Shown: piece by piece, positions 63,791 through 64,000 of the stretch
Numbering within the stretch: position 1 is the stretch's first letter
Layout of the letters: each line of letters opens with the position of its first letter
Notes under the pieces: model-generated
Database searches by the model: none
Told to the model about the DNA's origin: nothing
The model's input: only the letters and a program-made list of their open reading frames with translations
Assembly (NCBI RefSeq): GCF_002286785.1
Contig: NZ_MUJY01000142.1
Span: 17,755-81,754, forward strand
DNA from: Pseudomonas sp. PIC25
GTDB lineage: Bacteria > Pseudomonadota > Gammaproteobacteria > Pseudomonadales > Pseudomonadaceae
Direction: 5' to 3'
Length of the DNA: 64,000 nt
Program-made: the position numbers and the translations under genes

Positions 63791-64000
63791 AGCGGATTTA
63801 TCCACGAAGCGGCCTGTCGGCTATCGCGAATGAATTCGCTCCCACAGGAAGGTCCGATGCTTGTGTAGGAGCGAGCTTGCTCACGAATGGGTCTGCGTAG
63901 AAGCTTCGCCAGCAGAGCTGGCTCCTACGAAAAGCGGGTTGGTGTGGCCCGCACCTGTAGGAGCGGATTTATCCGCGAAGCGGCCTGTCGGCTATCGCGA
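63786..64000. repeat. REP-like palindrome array with a 40-base direct repeat
   Basis: The array runs to the right edge. It contains GGAGCGAGCTTGCTCACGAA, TTCGCCAGCAGAGCTGGCTC, CGCGAATGAATTCGCTCCCA and two copies of GAGCGGATTTATCC(A/G)CGAA continued by GCGGCCTGTCGGCTATCGCG, at about 63791-63830 and 63962-64000. The second copy is cut by the window edge. Confidence 0.8.

Overview
The window reads as chromosomal DNA of a GC-rich Pseudomonas, most likely from the P. aeruginosa / P. nitroreducens / P. citronellolis side of the genus. The clues are a LasB-type elastase, an MvaU-type H-NS analogue, a narXL-narK-narGHJI-moaA respiratory nitrate island arranged as in P. aeruginosa, a PcpS-like phosphopantetheinyl transferase, and many short palindromic REP-like elements of the kind found in pseudomonads. 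I see no rRNA, tRNA, insertion sequence, prophage or CRISPR array.

Region 1 (1-17288) is part of a flagellar locus with the gene content of secondary (lateral, Laf / Flag-2 type) systems. It has the end of a sigma-28 gene, motA/motB-like stator genes, a ToxR-like membrane regulator with a small membrane partner, a short flagellin, flgA, and a forward run flgB-C-D-E-F-G-H-I-J-K-L followed by an unrecognised coiled-coil protein. FlgJ is fused to an Slt-type lytic transglycosylase domain. The basal-body, export and cap genes are not here and should lie to the left.

Region 2 (17289-31400) holds mvaU, small lipoproteins, a thioredoxin-reductase-like flavoprotein, a membrane diguanylate cyclase, a cytoplasmic M4 protease with its emfourin-type inhibitor, a pseudouridine synthase, a PQQ sugar dehydrogenase-like protein, an SSF transporter with a TorF-like outer-membrane protein, a CvfB-like S1 protein and a DUF488/HVA1 pair. 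Region 3 (31600-47360) holds a YqjD/holin/DUF3618-like envelope-stress operon, lasB, a cold-shock gene, a Rieske-FAD oxidoreductase, dgt, a NodB deacetylase, pcpS, a dienelactone hydrolase, a DGC-motif cysteine protein and several small acidic or basic proteins.

Region 4 (47452-63161) is the nitrate respiration island. narXL (minus strand) is divergent from narK, usp, narK, narGHJI, a 52-aa Cys/Gly peptide, a parvulin isomerase and moaA. A perfect ANR/DNR-type palindrome lies in the divergent promoter. NarX/NarL sense nitrate, the NarK proteins move nitrate and nitrite, NarGHI reduces nitrate, NarJ inserts the cofactor, and MoaA starts molybdopterin synthesis. The 52-aa peptide repeats the N-terminus of the downstream isomerase and is the most unusual item here. 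Clusters of three palindrome types separate many of these units.
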